Assembly (NCBI GenBank): GCA_022818135.1 | Contig: JAFMSR010000008.1 | Coordinates: 31,975,600 to 32,039,599 of the forward strand | DNA length: 64,000 nt | Source of the DNA: Saxidomus purpurata | Lineage: Eukaryota > Mollusca > Bivalvia > Venerida > Veneridae | Direction of reading: 5' to 3' | Shown here: one piece after another, positions 34,320 to 46,217 of the stretch | Numbering within the stretch: position 1 is the first letter of the stretch | How the letters are laid out: every line of letters starts with the position of its first letter | Made by a program: the position numbers and the translations under genes | The notes under the pieces: generated by a model | Told to the model about the DNA's origin: nothing | The model's input: only the letters and a program-made list of their open reading frames with translations | The model's database searches: none

Positions 34320-36610
34320 AAGACTTAGTGGCACAGACTTATCATATATTTGTATCCATATTTCGGATATTCGTTGAAAATAATTATTTTTTTTATATTT
34401 TTCTAGACGTTATTACGCTATTATACTTACAAAACCACTTGCAAGAAAGCAAACCCTATTGCTGGGGCAACATTGTACAGACGCTGCCCAGCATGAAAAC
34501 ATGTAGTTATGTTCAAAGTTTTTCAAAGCAAATATTTTCTTAAATTGTTTTATAAATCAAAACAATTTTTACACAAGGACGTCTCATTTTAATTAAACCA
34601 ACATTCCAGTTCTGAAAAACATGAAATATATTGGTTGATGAAAGGTTACATTTCGGTCAATTATAAAAAATGTATGCTTCGCTTTGCACGTGAAAAACGT
34701 GAATAAACATGAAAACTATTTGAAACGAAGTTCATATCACGGTCTTTTAGTTTTTTTTTCTAATTGTGTACAGTAGACTTTATTGTGAACGTCACTGAAG
34801 ACAGAGAGAACTCCTGTGAACAGAAGAAGTAAAAAGTTCTGGATTATTATTTTTGGTAAAATCTTTTGTTTTGCATAAAGTGTAATACAATAATAGTAGG
34901 AAATAACGTTAGAAGCAAGGTTTTGTTTGAGCCTTGATGTACGAAAAGTAACATTTGGTTTTGCGACCAGCATGCACTTGGGTCATTATGTGCTCCCGAA
35001 CAACAGCTCATAAACACAGTCCGCACATCCGTTTAGGCTGACCCGAAAGTCTTACTGTTCTTTTAAATGTCTCATTAGCGAAATTGTAGAGAACTAGCGA
35101 GTACTGACCCATTGAAATGCCATACTTGCCAAATTTGCAGCATCCGCTATTACCAGATTACCAGACCTTGTCGCAATTTTATGGACATATTATCTCGGCC
35201 AAGTTAAATAACCAAACAGATTGACATTATAACACTACAGTTATGGCCCTTCAGTTGGCCAATTTGCCACTGTCCGCTCTCTGAACTGGAAAGTGTTTAT
35301 CCAATCTTCACCTACTTGATCAAGTGGTTCATTATCGCATAACCACAAACATGATGATCGTGTTCTGTGACAGGGTGACAACATTGTTACTTGTTCTTTA
35401 TTGTCTTGAGAACGAAGAACTACGATGTACAAAAGCTCTGAGCTATATATATGTCTGACGGTTACTTCGCGACACTCAGTTAAAGAATTCAAGGAAATCA
35501 GTATTTCAGATAATAAATGATAATAATAAAATAATATTTTACGTTTGCACGCTGTTTTTTTACATCTTTAAATTCAGTGATGAAACATTTCACCTAGCTT
35601 GCTGGCACCTTCTTTCAGTAGTATGTATATATATATATATATAATTATATACATGGAAAGAAATGTTTTAGAAGGAAAATTTTGAGAATGCTTATACTTG
35701 TATCATGGCACATCATGGCGTTGTCTGCTAATGAAAACATTTTTTTTGGAAAATATTGACCAATAGACCATTGTGTAAACAATAACGCAAATCTAAAGTA
35801 ATTTTCGAAATTTTAACTGATACATCGTGTTTGACACCAGTGTGTGAAAAGACAGAAATCCAAAGGACGTTCAACTGTTTATCACGAACAGTTGGGTTTT
35901 TTGTTCTTCATACCTGCAAAATTGCTGAATAACGGATACTTAATTGCGTAAACAATGTACACGTTTGGTATTAAAAGGCCATAAATTCGAATTTTTGACT
36001 GATACACATCTATGACGTAGAGAAATAATATGGTGTTAAGGTTTTAAAATGAAATTTCGAATAAACAATTTTTAATGGTTAAAAGAAAATTATATGATTT
36101 GTTTTTTTCTCACGTATGACTTGCATGAAAAGTGAATCATTCTAATGTGGGCGTTAAAAACTCATTGCCCGTGACTGTTTCACTGTGAATAATTGGATTA
36201 TGGTGTAAATGTTTATATACGTAATCCCACTTCTGTTTCAAGTATTTTCGACAGTAATGTTATTGTGATTATGTACAATGTATTTTGATACTGGTCGATC
36301 TATTTACTTTAGCGACAGTTGCCATACAAGTGTTTAGGATATGATGTACCAAACCTTTTACGTGTAATTCTACTTTAGTTAAGAAACACACTGGACGGCA
36401 CTATGAAATTCCCCCCTTGTTCAGTCATAAGAACGGGAACTTTTTGGTAGAATGTTCAGCATTGTATATTTTATCCGGCGTGTGTTTGTCTGCCTGTCTA
36501 CATAAATCTTTCCGTCGCTTTATCTCTGTGTCTGTGGCATTTTCTATGACCTTTGTCAGAAATCATCTATGAACAACTTCCATTTCCTGTTATCTTGCTG
36601 CTGATTTTTG
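34320..36610. other. Intergenic with a short dispersed-repeat fragment
   Basis: AT-rich. The interval 35130-35265 (ATCTCGGCCAAGTTAAATAACC, then AGTTATGGCCCTTCAGTTGG-like) resembles a phrase I know as recurrent in bivalve interspersed repeats. A TA microsatellite lies at 35625-35655. A minus-strand frame at 35241-35492 is open but overlaps that repeat and has no recognisable domain. Confidence 0.45.
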
Positions 36611-36619
36611 TTCTCTACA

Positions 36620-37815
36620 TGTAATTCTAGGAGCTAGTGTGGGTGTTGGCTGAGGATCCGGTCGTTGCTTGGCATTTGTTTTGGGTTTTTCCTTGGAATT
36701 TTCCTGACCGTCTTCTGTTCCTCCTCCGTTACTGAGCTCCGATATACTATTTTGTTCTGCTGTTATACCAGTAGCATAATTTCCGTTACTCCGTGTTCTA
36801 ATAAATCCTTTTCACTCATATCAAAAGGCTTTCATCCAGGTATATTTCTATACCTGTAATCGTCTATGTGACTCTCATTTTCAAAGGAATTTAATTCTTG
36901 TTGTGCAGCTTCATCCACCACCTTTTCTTCATTCACTACTGCAACTGTCTCTGCTTCTGATTTACCTGTCTGTAAAGGAATATTTGCTTTTCCATATATG
37001 ATTTTAATACCTACACATACATTACTCGTTCGGGTCCTCCCCTGACTCTTCATCGACGAGTGTACTTCAAAATCCCCTTGGTCGAAATCCCCTTGGTCCT
37101 AAAATATTTTATTTGTCTCTAGTTTTACTTTACTATAGCGAATGATTGAAAAAAGAAAATTATTGAAATTACAATGTAAAATCCATTAAGGGGATTATGA
37201 CTACTATGCCATTTTTGGACCAAGGGGATTTTGAGTGTCTCCCTTCACCGACATCAGCCTTCTAATTGGGTGCGTCTTTATCTTCTTTCCTTTACCTTTT
37301 TGAAAATTCGTTTATCTCTTTGTCTTATTTTCAATTATCTCAATTTAAAGACTGGAATGTTTGCTCTCGATTGGTCTTTTCACTACATATACTTCCTCGT
37401 CAAAGAGTACGTTGTGCTGTCTTTCAAATTTCATTAATTGAGTAAGACCTAATTACATTGTACCTACCATGATGTGTGCTGCTTTTTTCCTTGTTGTCAT
37501 AGTACTTTCCTGATTGTCTCTAGTTCTATCACTATACTCTTTTGCGATATCTATTATCTTCTTCATGTCATCTCTTAAGTCCTCTTGGTACTCTTGTGCG
37601 CTCTTTTATCGTTTCATCGTCTGTTTAATGTTCGAACATGACATCCATGGACAGCTTAGTTTTTCTTGCAAACATTTGCTCGAATGGTGCTTCATTCGTT
37701 GATAGTTGTGGAATGCAATTATATGCATACACAAAGTACACATCTTTACAGTGCTGATTCTGTGTTGTCTCAAGTGTCTCTAAAACGTCTAGCATGGCCC
37801 AGTTAAAGCGCTAAG
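36620..37815 (-). pseudogene. Ty3/Gypsy-type retrotransposon integrase fragment, decayed
   Basis: On the minus strand, 37812-37630 encodes the end of a retroviral-type integrase core (the YAYNCIPQLSTNEAPFEQMF segment followed by a Lys-rich loop), the usual 'AYN...ST...P...F' block of Ty3/Gypsy (Metaviridae) polyproteins. Lower coordinates carry a charged C-terminal tail, open from 37053 to 36832. Several stops and shifts break it, and a 166-bp MITE (37068-37233) interrupts it. No reverse transcriptase, protease, gag or LTR was found nearby, so only a 3' piece survives. Confidence 0.72.
37068..37233. mobile_element. 166-bp MITE with CAAAATCCCCTTGG ends
   Basis: CAAAATCCCCTTGGTC (37068-37083) is inverted at 37217-37233 (GGACCAAGGGGATTTTG), and a second copy of the motif lies just inside the left end. 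AGTGT occurs on both flanks (37059-37063 and 37234-37238), a possible target-site duplication. It has inserted into the integrase remnant. Confidence 0.75.
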
Positions 37816-38292
37816 GTGTCGAATTGTCCATTATATGGTGTATTATGGTTTTACTCAGTTTTACAGTGATAAGCAGATAATTCTTTGTTTTCATCTTATT
37901 CGAAGTTTGCCTTTGATCCGAATGATGAAATAGTTTTACAGAACTTTTGTTGTTGTCTTTGCTGTTTGATTTCTTTTCGAAATAGCTTAAGCTTATATCG
38001 TAAACTGGTGTACAATTTGATAACGTCGTACTTTTGTGTTCGCTACAGCAGCCGTATGAAAAATATGTGTGAATGTTTTGCAAGATACAAATGTAACACT
38101 TGATGTCAAATGATAGATGCGCATGCGCGTAGTAATGGCGGATTTTGAATTTCGAGAGTGAAAATTCTTCGAAAACATTTAATAACTGTGATATAAGGAG
38201 GATTTGAAGCAATATTTATGTGTTTTTGGATAGATGAAATAACATACGTTGTTTCGGAGTAACTTTTAAGTACATTTAAAGTGTATTTTCTG

Positions 38293-39312
38293 ATGGGAAA
38301 GAAACGGAATAAAAGTTCACCTGGAAATTTAGACCCCGGACCAAAAAGAATAACTATGGCTTGTAATCTACAGACACCCGTCGGACAACTGAATTTTAAT
38401 TCACCAAACGGACAGGGGCAACCTAATTATGTTGGATTTTATACACCACAAGGACAACAAGCAGGTCAGAACTATGTTACACCGCCTTCATTCTCATATG
38501 TTCAGGCTTTGAATCAAGGGTCACCAACTATGTCACAGCCATATTTACCACAAACAGCACAAATAAACCCTTTGACTAGTGATCAGTTTTCACAAGTATT
38601 GCAAAGGTTGGATAGCATAGATAAACGGTTGATACAGTTAGATTCTATACAAGGTACTGTCGACAAAATGTCCGTAGGATTATATAAAGTAGAGCAGCGG
38701 GTCAGTGAAGTAGAAAGTAAAATGACCGATATAGAGCAGAGTAGGATTTTTGATACACAGACATTAGATGATATCAAATGTAAACAAAAGCAATTAGATT
38801 CAATGTTAAGCAAGTTCTCAAAAACAGACAAAGAGCTGAAGGAGAAAGAATCAAAACTTCAAGCGGATTTAACAGACTTGAGAAGCAGAAGTATGAGGGA
38901 TAATCTGCTGTTCTTTGGAATTCCTGAGGAAAAAGATGAAACACCAGTAAACTGTGTCGACAAGGTGCTCGAACTCATTGAAACAAAAATGGAAATAGAG
39001 AATGCACCGAGTACCATAAAGATACAACGTGCTCATAGAATTGGCAAGTTCAGTGCAACACGGGTGAGGCCAATAGTCGCTAAATTTGCTTTTGACCCAG
39101 ACAAGGAATTAGTGCGCTCTAGAGCTAATAAACTGCAGAAGCCAAATCGTGTTAGCCAGCAGTACCCAAGGGAAGTCATGGAAGAAAGAAAACGTCTTGT
39201 CCCAATCATGCTGAAAGCACGAGAGGAGAAGAAGGAAGCTTTCCTCCGAGTTGACAAACTGTTTATAGATGGTAAACTTTACAAAGAGGGTGCAGACGCA
39301 GCAGGTTTTTAG
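38293..39312 (+). CDS. LINE ORF1 protein (L1-type: coiled coil plus RRM-like plus C-terminal domain), 339 aa
   Basis: Starts at ATG 38293 (MGKKRNKSSPG) and ends at TAG 39310-39312. Residues 1-95 are Gln/Pro/Asn-rich and probably disordered. About 95-195 is a heptad-rich coiled coil (LQRLDSIDKRLIQLDSIQG, VEQRVSEVESKMTDIE). The segment SMRDNLLFFGIPEEKDE begins an RRM-like fold. IQRAHRIGK and RPIVAKF lead into the basic C-terminal domain (LVRSRANKLQK). This is the layout of L1-type ORF1p, an RNA chaperone that coats the element transcript in the cytoplasm. The frame is intact. ORF2 continues in exactly the same frame after the single TAG. Confidence 0.9.
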   Translation: MGKKRNKSSPGNLDPGPKRITMACNLQTPVGQLNFNSPNGQGQPNYVGFYTPQGQQAGQNYVTPPSFSYVQALNQGSPTMSQPYLPQTAQINPLTSDQFSQVLQRLDSIDKRLIQLDSIQGTVDKMSVGLYKVEQRVSEVESKMTDIEQSRIFDTQTLDDIKCKQKQLDSMLSKFSKTDKELKEKESKLQADLTDLRSRSMRDNLLFFGIPEEKDETPVNCVDKVLELIETKMEIENAPSTIKIQRAHRIGKFSATRVRPIVAKFAFDPDKELVRSRANKLQKPNRVSQQYPREVMEERKRLVPIMLKAREEKKEAFLRVDKLFIDGKLYKEGADAAGF

Positions 39313-42300
39313 GAGGCTACGGGAGTGAACTCAGGGTGTTTAAGTTGGAATGTTGAAGGATTGTCTCAACTAAAAAGGTCGTGTTCGGATTTCATTGACT
39401 TTATTGGAAACTATGATTTAATATTCTTAAGTGAAACGTGGACAGGTAAAAATTCAAAACTAGATCTAAATGGATACCAATTGTTCCATTCATACCGTAA
39501 ATTTCAGAATAGACGAGCAAAACGTAAAGGAGTGGAGGGTATTTTAGCTTATATAAGAAAATCTTTAGCAAAGGGAATAAAGTTAGTAAGAAATGATGTT
39601 GATTGTATCCAGTGGTTTTAAAATGGATCGAACATTTTTTAATATTGAAGAAGATATATTTCTTTTGTTCTACTTATATAGCACCAGAAAACTCACCAAT
39701 ATATGACATATATGATTTTGACATGTTCTCAAAATTGGAGTCGGATATTCGTTTATTCCAGGAACGAGGCAAAGTGTTTATTTTTGGTGATTTGAATTCA
39801 CGTACCGGTCATAAGTCTGATTTTATTCTAAATGATAAACACATTCATGATCAAGGCGATTACGAAACTGATGATTACCTAGCACGCGTAAATTCAGATC
39901 AAGGGTCAAATAGATTCGGTGATTTTCTTTTAGATTTGTGCAAATCTTTAAATCTTCGCATTGTTAACGGTCGCATCGGGAGGGACTTTTCAGTTGGAAG
40001 ACCTACGTGCTATACGCATAACGGAATCAGTGTAGTAGACTATCTTATTACAAGCGTTTCCAATTTTTGCTATATATCTGATTTTTACGTGCACGACTTT
40101 TGCAGTGCATTCGAATCACGCACCGATAGGGTTTTCGTTAAAAATTATGACATTACCGCACGACAAGGTTCCCCATGAACGAATATTCCATAAGTGGAAC
40201 ACAGAATTCCAAAGCGATTTTTTAAACGAAATTTCGCAGGGTGTAGATAGTTTATGCCGTGAACTAAATGAGTGCACGAATAATGACTTAGATCCGGACG
40301 AGCTAGTGAATGTTTTCACGGATTACCTTTCCAGTACTGGAAACAAATATTTTGAAGTAAAACGTAAATCGCAGTCACATTGCTACTTCACAAATAACCA
40401 AAATGTATTGAAACAGAATAAATGGTTTGATAATACATGCCGAGAGAAAAAAGATAGATATAAAGAAGCACTAACACAATTTAACTGTAATAGAACGGCC
40501 GAAAATAAACGTATCTTATATGCCAAAAAGTCCGATTATAAGTATTGTTGCAGGGTGACCAAACGCAAGTATTTGCGTGACTTGTCATTGAAAATGAATG
40601 AAATGAAAAATAAAAACCCAAAGATTTCTGGGGAATGTTTAAACGAAAACAATCGAGAGTTGACGGGGAGAGTATCTCCTTATCAGACTTTTTATAACCA
40701 CTTTAAAAATTTAACATCTCAATTTAAAATTGATGAAGATCAGGAGTGCCAGGAGTTTTTGAATAATTTTGATTCCGAAACTAATGTAGAGTCAAATTTT
40801 GAAGAACTTGATGTGCCTTTTTACCTTGGTTGAAATTCGCCAGGCGATTAAGTTGTTGGGCAGAGATAAAGCCTGTTCATTGGATAACATATTGTATGAA
40901 TACTTTATTGAAGGCATCGATATATTAGATAGCCTTTAGAGATTTTGTTTAATTATATTCTTGAAAAGCGATGTTTTCCACAGTCTTGGTCAAAAGGTGT
41001 CATTATACCTATTTTCAAAAAAGGTGATAATACAGATACTAATAATTACCGGGGTATTACGTTAATAAGTTGCTTTGCAAAATTGTTTACCATTGTAATA
41101 AATGAAAGGTTGAAAAAAGTGGGTTAGTGAAAACGATTTATCTACTGATGCTCAGTTTGGTTTTAAAGCAAATTTTGGTACAGTTGATGCTATATTTTTG
41201 TTAAATTCTCTAATAGAAAGACAGTTAACACAAAAGGGTAACCTTTACTGCTGCTTTTTTGATTTAGAAAAATGCTTTGACTCTATTTATAGAAATGGCC
41301 TATGGTTTAAACTTATCAAAAATGGTCTAAATGGTAGGCTATTTGCGGTTATTCGCTCTTTATATAACGAAGTCAAATTATGTGTAAAACTTTAAATAAT
41401 GTATCTGATGTTTTTAATTGTGACATTGGATTGTTACAAGGGGAGATAATGTCACCCCTGCTCTTTTCACTGTTTATAAATGACGTTGAATTGTTTTTAC
41501 AGAATGACCCAGAGGCATGTATTACTTTAGATCAGTTGTCAATTTATTTGCTACTTTTTGCTGACGACGCAGTTATGCTTTCTGAAACAGCAGACGGTTT
41601 ACAGTCATGTATAAACAACTTCAAAAGCTATTGTAAGAAATGGAAACTTAAAGTCAATACTTCCAAAACTAAAGTGATGGTGTTTCAGAAAGGAAAACAA
41701 CGTATAAAGAGTACTTGTACTTTTTAAGTATGATGATGAAATTATTGAAATTGTTGACCAGTTTAATTATCTTGGTTTAGTCTTTACAAATAATGGTTCT
41801 TTCATAAACGCCACAAAAACTCTGTCCGGAAAAGCACTTAAAGCTCTGGGCGCTTTACTATCAGTAACAAAGCCCTTACAGATACCTATTAAACTTATGT
41901 TCAGCCTGTTTGATTGTTATGTAGCATCTATTTTAAATTATGCATGTGAAGTGTGGGGTTTTGTAAAATGTGAGCAACTAGAAAGAGTACATAAGAAATT
42001 TCTAAAATCGGTATTGAAAGTAAATAAGTCTACTTGTAACGCTGCATTATATGGAGAGACTGGGAGATTTCCATTGCATATAATTAGACAAGTAAGAATT
42101 ATCCAATATTTTTTAAAAATGTACGCTGAAAAGGGCAACAACTGCATATTATCCACTGTTGTAGAACATCTAAGAAATGATGCCATCAGAGGCAAAAATA
42201 ATATTAACTGGGCTTCTAAAGTTAAACTTTTGTTACAAAGTGCAGGTTTTCATGAGGTTTTGGATGTATCCGTCCTCGATAGATATAAGAATATTTATAC

Positions 42301-42708
42301 CAGTGTTGCGTATGAGATTATTAGATTTATATGTAAATGACTGGAGGCTAGATATTAGCTCCAGAACATCATTAACACTTTTATAGAGAATTAAAATCGA
42401 GTTTTGGATTATCAGAGTATCTGTTAAAAATGAATTGTGTAAAATTTAGAAACATTATCGCTAAACTAAGATTGTCGTCGCATCAGCTAAACATAGAAAC
42501 AGGTCGTCATAGAAATATACAAAGAAATGATCGTAAATGTACATTGTGCGATCGAAATGACATAGAAGACGAATACCATTTTATTATTATCTGCCCTACA
42601 TACACAACTCTTAGACAACAATTCATTCCAAGATATTATCATAATCACCCTAGTATGTTCAAATTTCTAGAGTTACTGAATTCTACAAATGTAAAAACTT
42701 TTAAATAA
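39313..42708 (+). pseudogene. LINE ORF2: endonuclease, reverse transcriptase, C-terminal CCHC, multiple 1-bp frame breaks
   Basis: Domains in order: apurinic-type endonuclease from about 39325 (LSWNVEGLSQL, LSETWTG, FGDLNSRTG, SNHAPIGF near 40105); reverse transcriptase with motif A (CCFFDLEKCFDSIYR, 41250-41294), motif B (GLLQGEIMSPLLF, 41428-41466) and motif C (LLLFADDAVM, 41550-41579); and a C-terminal Cys/His motif (CTLCDRNDIEDEYHFIIICP, 42541-42600). Frame breaks occur near 39616, 39660, 40100, 40823, 40935, 41107, 41391, 41708, 42320 and 42381; nearly all are +1 or -1 in a run of 3-6 A or T. No in-frame ATG precedes the endonuclease. It may be intact in the real genome. The clade is unresolved. 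Confidence 0.85.
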
Positions 42709-43462
42709 ATTGGCCATATTTTATTTAAAATCTTTCAAAATAAGAGTAGATAAATTAAATAGTGTTGTTCATTGATAACATGTAGAGTAATAGTGCACTT
42801 ATCAATATACAGGTGTGCGTGTGTGTGTGCGTGTGCGTGTGCGTGCGCGTGTGTGGATATATGTCCTGCCGCGAGGAGCACTGCTCGTTACCGTAGAGAA
42901 TTTTCATACTATGTACTATGTCAAACACTATGTTTGAATTTCACTTTCACTAACATTATTTGTAATATTGGGTCAGTATAATAATAGGAGCATTTTTATT
43001 TAATGCCAAATTCATATCTTACGTTTTGTTTCGGTAAGGTATAAAGTATGGCAGAGATAATGACCTAGTGACATATATCACATGTAGCAGCTTATTTGTA
43101 ACATTTCCTTGCATTTTCGTTTTTGGCAGGATTATTACAATAAATGCTTGGCAGGTTTAGATAGTCTTGATTTTTTGTACAGATTTAAAAAAATTAAATA
43201 TGGTGATACGGATGTTATTCTCTAAACGGTTGCTCAACGCAGGTCATATAAATGTTTATATACATGTTTATTTATTAATGTTTGTTTATTAATTTTTGTA
43301 AAATATATAGTGTAGCATTTATTAGAATATGCCATTTCTTTTATATTTACTCTCGCTGTTATTAGCGCATGTTGTATATAGTTTATTGCAGACGAGGAAC
43401 TGTAAATGTTCAAGTCGTATGTTAATAAAATTCTGTTCTGTTCTGTTCTGTTCTGATGTCAA

Positions 43463-46215
43463 GAACAAATTGTGAGCAAATACATAATACGCACTTCAGT
43501 TTAATTCCCGGGATGTGTACCTGACTACCTGCACCGTGACGCTAAATAGTTCCGTTTGCAAGGGACGTAACACGTAAGATGACCTTTAACAATTACTACT
43601 TTGAGTTATTCCCCTTGAGCTTGTAGAGTAAAAGGTAGACAGGTCCCGGTTTTGGAGAGCCGGCTATAAAAGTAGTTAGAACACACTATTCTGGGTAATT
43701 TAGGTTCTTTTTAGATTTTCAGTTTATTCTAACACAGTTTGGGTTATTTCCAATGTGTATTTTAAAGTGTAGTCTGTGAGGGCTTTATTATCACTAAACA
43801 TTTTGAAATCTGGTAAAAAAGTTAAGAATGTAGAAATATGTAGAAAGGTTCTGTATGGGGTCTCTCTGGGGGTAGTAAAGGTAAACCTTGTAGCTCAGTG
43901 TGGACGACCCAAATACTTAACACTCGGTTAAAAAACAAAACACGACATATTCATGAATAAGCATGAGTAGAAAAAAGACATTTAACAGAGTCATGAAACT
44001 ATTTACATTCGCTAGTTTTACCTGTGATTGTGCCACTTCATCAAATATGATCCATGAAAATCAGTTCCATAAATAACTTACCACACATGCTACTGATTCA
44101 TGTATATATATTGACATAAGCATTTTATTTATTTACAATTATTCAGTACAAAAACACCCTTCTTGCTTGTTGAATTTGTAGCCATAATGTCTGTAAGAAA
44201 AACTGTTCACGATTATGATCTAAACCTGTGGCATTTTGACAGTTTTATATAAATTTAGATAAACAAAATGTTGACCTATTGTGCAACGATGATAGCTTTC
44301 GTGTGCCACTGTCGCATGCTTGTCTCGGACGCCCTCTTGCGGTCAGCATCAGATTACCAAAAAGGTCACACAATGTCCCCTACTGTTTACTAATTGAACA
44401 CATTGTTTTAAAATACAATTAGGTCATCTTTTGATTATATATCAAATATACAATAATATCAAAAGAATGTATGTCAAGTTATCCTTAAATCAAACTGGCA
44501 TTTGAATTATTTCATTTTGTACAAAGACGCAAATGAATGATAAAATTGATTGTCATACAAACATTTGAAATTGTTTTAACGCCATGTAATCATTGCGTGC
44601 TGTGTTTAAAAAATCGTATGACTTAACTCAATTCATTATACCTTAATAGTCTTTATTTTATATAATTTTGGTTTTCATTACATTTGCAAAGGGCTGAAAC
44701 AATGCAAATTTGTTAACTGTTTCGATATTGGTAACAATAGACACATTTTGACATTGTCTTTCTGTCGTATAAAATTTCATAAGAATAAATCAAATATAGG
44801 TCACGCAGTTACTGAAATGTGGCTAATTAAATACTAAAATTTGAATCAACTTGTCCGTTGCTAATTACCGTTGTTTTAAAAACAATGGGTGGATTTGAAG
44901 GTCGATAGTCTTGTTAGTTATTGATTTGATTTTTCTATGGTTCATAGTACACACTTTGTTCGCTATATCTGTTCATATGTTCATTCATTTATCTTTCTTT
45001 CTATCTTTCACGGGTGCAAGGAGGATGGGTGGTGTGTCGATATCAGCTATTGTTCCAAGTGACATTCTGTTCTTATCGAAAGGATCCGAAGAAATCCGAT
45101 CACACTCTCATTTCCGGGTCATTAAATTTTATCAATAATTTTGTTATAGTTTTGAATTTTAACTAAGATTGAAATTTACACTGTTCTCTTTGCATGATAT
45201 TCCTTCAATAATGAGCGCTTGATAATGCCCATGCTTGGGTCATTTAAAAGAATATTATTCCCTCTACATTGGACATAATTATACATCTTTATTTCTTGCA
45301 GTTACAAATGTTAATGAATTGTTCGCCAGATTTTGATATTTACGAAAAAAAAACAACAAAATCATAACCCTCTCAAAAAGGCAAGTTATGTCTAGAAAAG
45401 ACAGCACCGTCTGAGTCAAAGAAGTTGTGAAAGTAAAAAAATAAAATTTCATAAATATAAAGTGCAATCACCGTAAAGGCAAAGTTGCGACTCGTTCTAG
45501 ACTATTTTTTTAACACATAAAACTATATGATAAATTTTCAAAAGGGAACAAAAAGCTGTTGCTGTTTTTCAAACAATTAACATGTTTCAATTTTTCCATC
45601 ATGCTGTTCATTAACGTTGGTTTGTCCAATGCACATCAGTTGTGAAAATAAATGTATGTGAATAAGGTGCATGTAGAAGTATTCCAGGCAAGGAAAATAT
45701 CTTTTTTTAATTTTGGAATATCTCACTACTAATCCAACAAAGCGCTTTTTACTTACTTTATTTTCCATTTCGCCAATCACAAAAAAGAGAGTGGGCAATC
45801 TTGAATAATTTCTTACAGATTACAACGGCTAATGAAAATTAATGTAAGATGTACGTTACTAAATATACATGTGAATTACATGAACTCTCTATTTGATTAA
45901 TCATATAGACAGATTTACCATGAGGTATAGAAGTTGTTTTAGCATCGATTTGTCAGATCGAATTTGCGCTGTTAGATGGAGAAGGGAATATATTTTTGAT
46001 ATAAATTTATCAAAACCAGATGCGTTTTTGCAAACCGTCCGGTTTAATTAGACAGTTGGAATACATTACTGAACGTAATTAGAAATGGAGATAGGTTGTA
46101 ATGATACAAACTATTTTTGTATGCCATCTTTCTGTATACAGGTGAGGTAATGCCTGACTCAGAATCTTTTTTTCTGCATGTGGTTTAAAAATGGGTCAGT
46201 TTTCTCCTGTTTATT
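43463..46215. other. Intergenic, no gene seen
   Basis: AT-rich with no convincing exon. A TATA-type promoter motif is at 43665. A frame at 44911-45138 is open but has no recognisable domain. Confidence 0.45.
43665..43672 (+). promoter_or_regulatory. Candidate TATA box
   Basis: TATAAAAG in a locally GC-richer context (AGAGCCGGC directly upstream) and a CACACTA start-like motif 25 bp downstream. No transcript or coding exon could be attached, so it may be a chance match. Confidence 0.25.
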
Positions 46216-46217
46216 TT

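Larger units (their letters stand above)
38110..43453 (+). mobile_element. Apparently full-length LINE with 9-bp target-site duplication
   Basis: TGATGTCAA at 38101-38109 and 43454-43462 flanks a unit with a 5' UTR of about 180 bp, ORF1 and ORF2. The 3' UTR contains a GT/GC-rich run (42810-42856), then AATAAAA, and the end is a (TTCTG)n tail (43426-43455). Length is about 5.34 kb. The presence of a 5' UTR, both frames, tail and duplication argues for a complete, fairly young insertion. Confidence 0.85.

Noticed and set aside
35241..35492. Minus-strand 83-codon frame
   Set aside because: It overlaps a dispersed repeat phrase and has no domain or splice evidence.
44318..44345. CTCF-like site (GACGCCCTCTTGCGGTCAG)
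   Set aside because: It matches only part of the core consensus and nothing around it supports a boundary; single motif hits are expected by chance.
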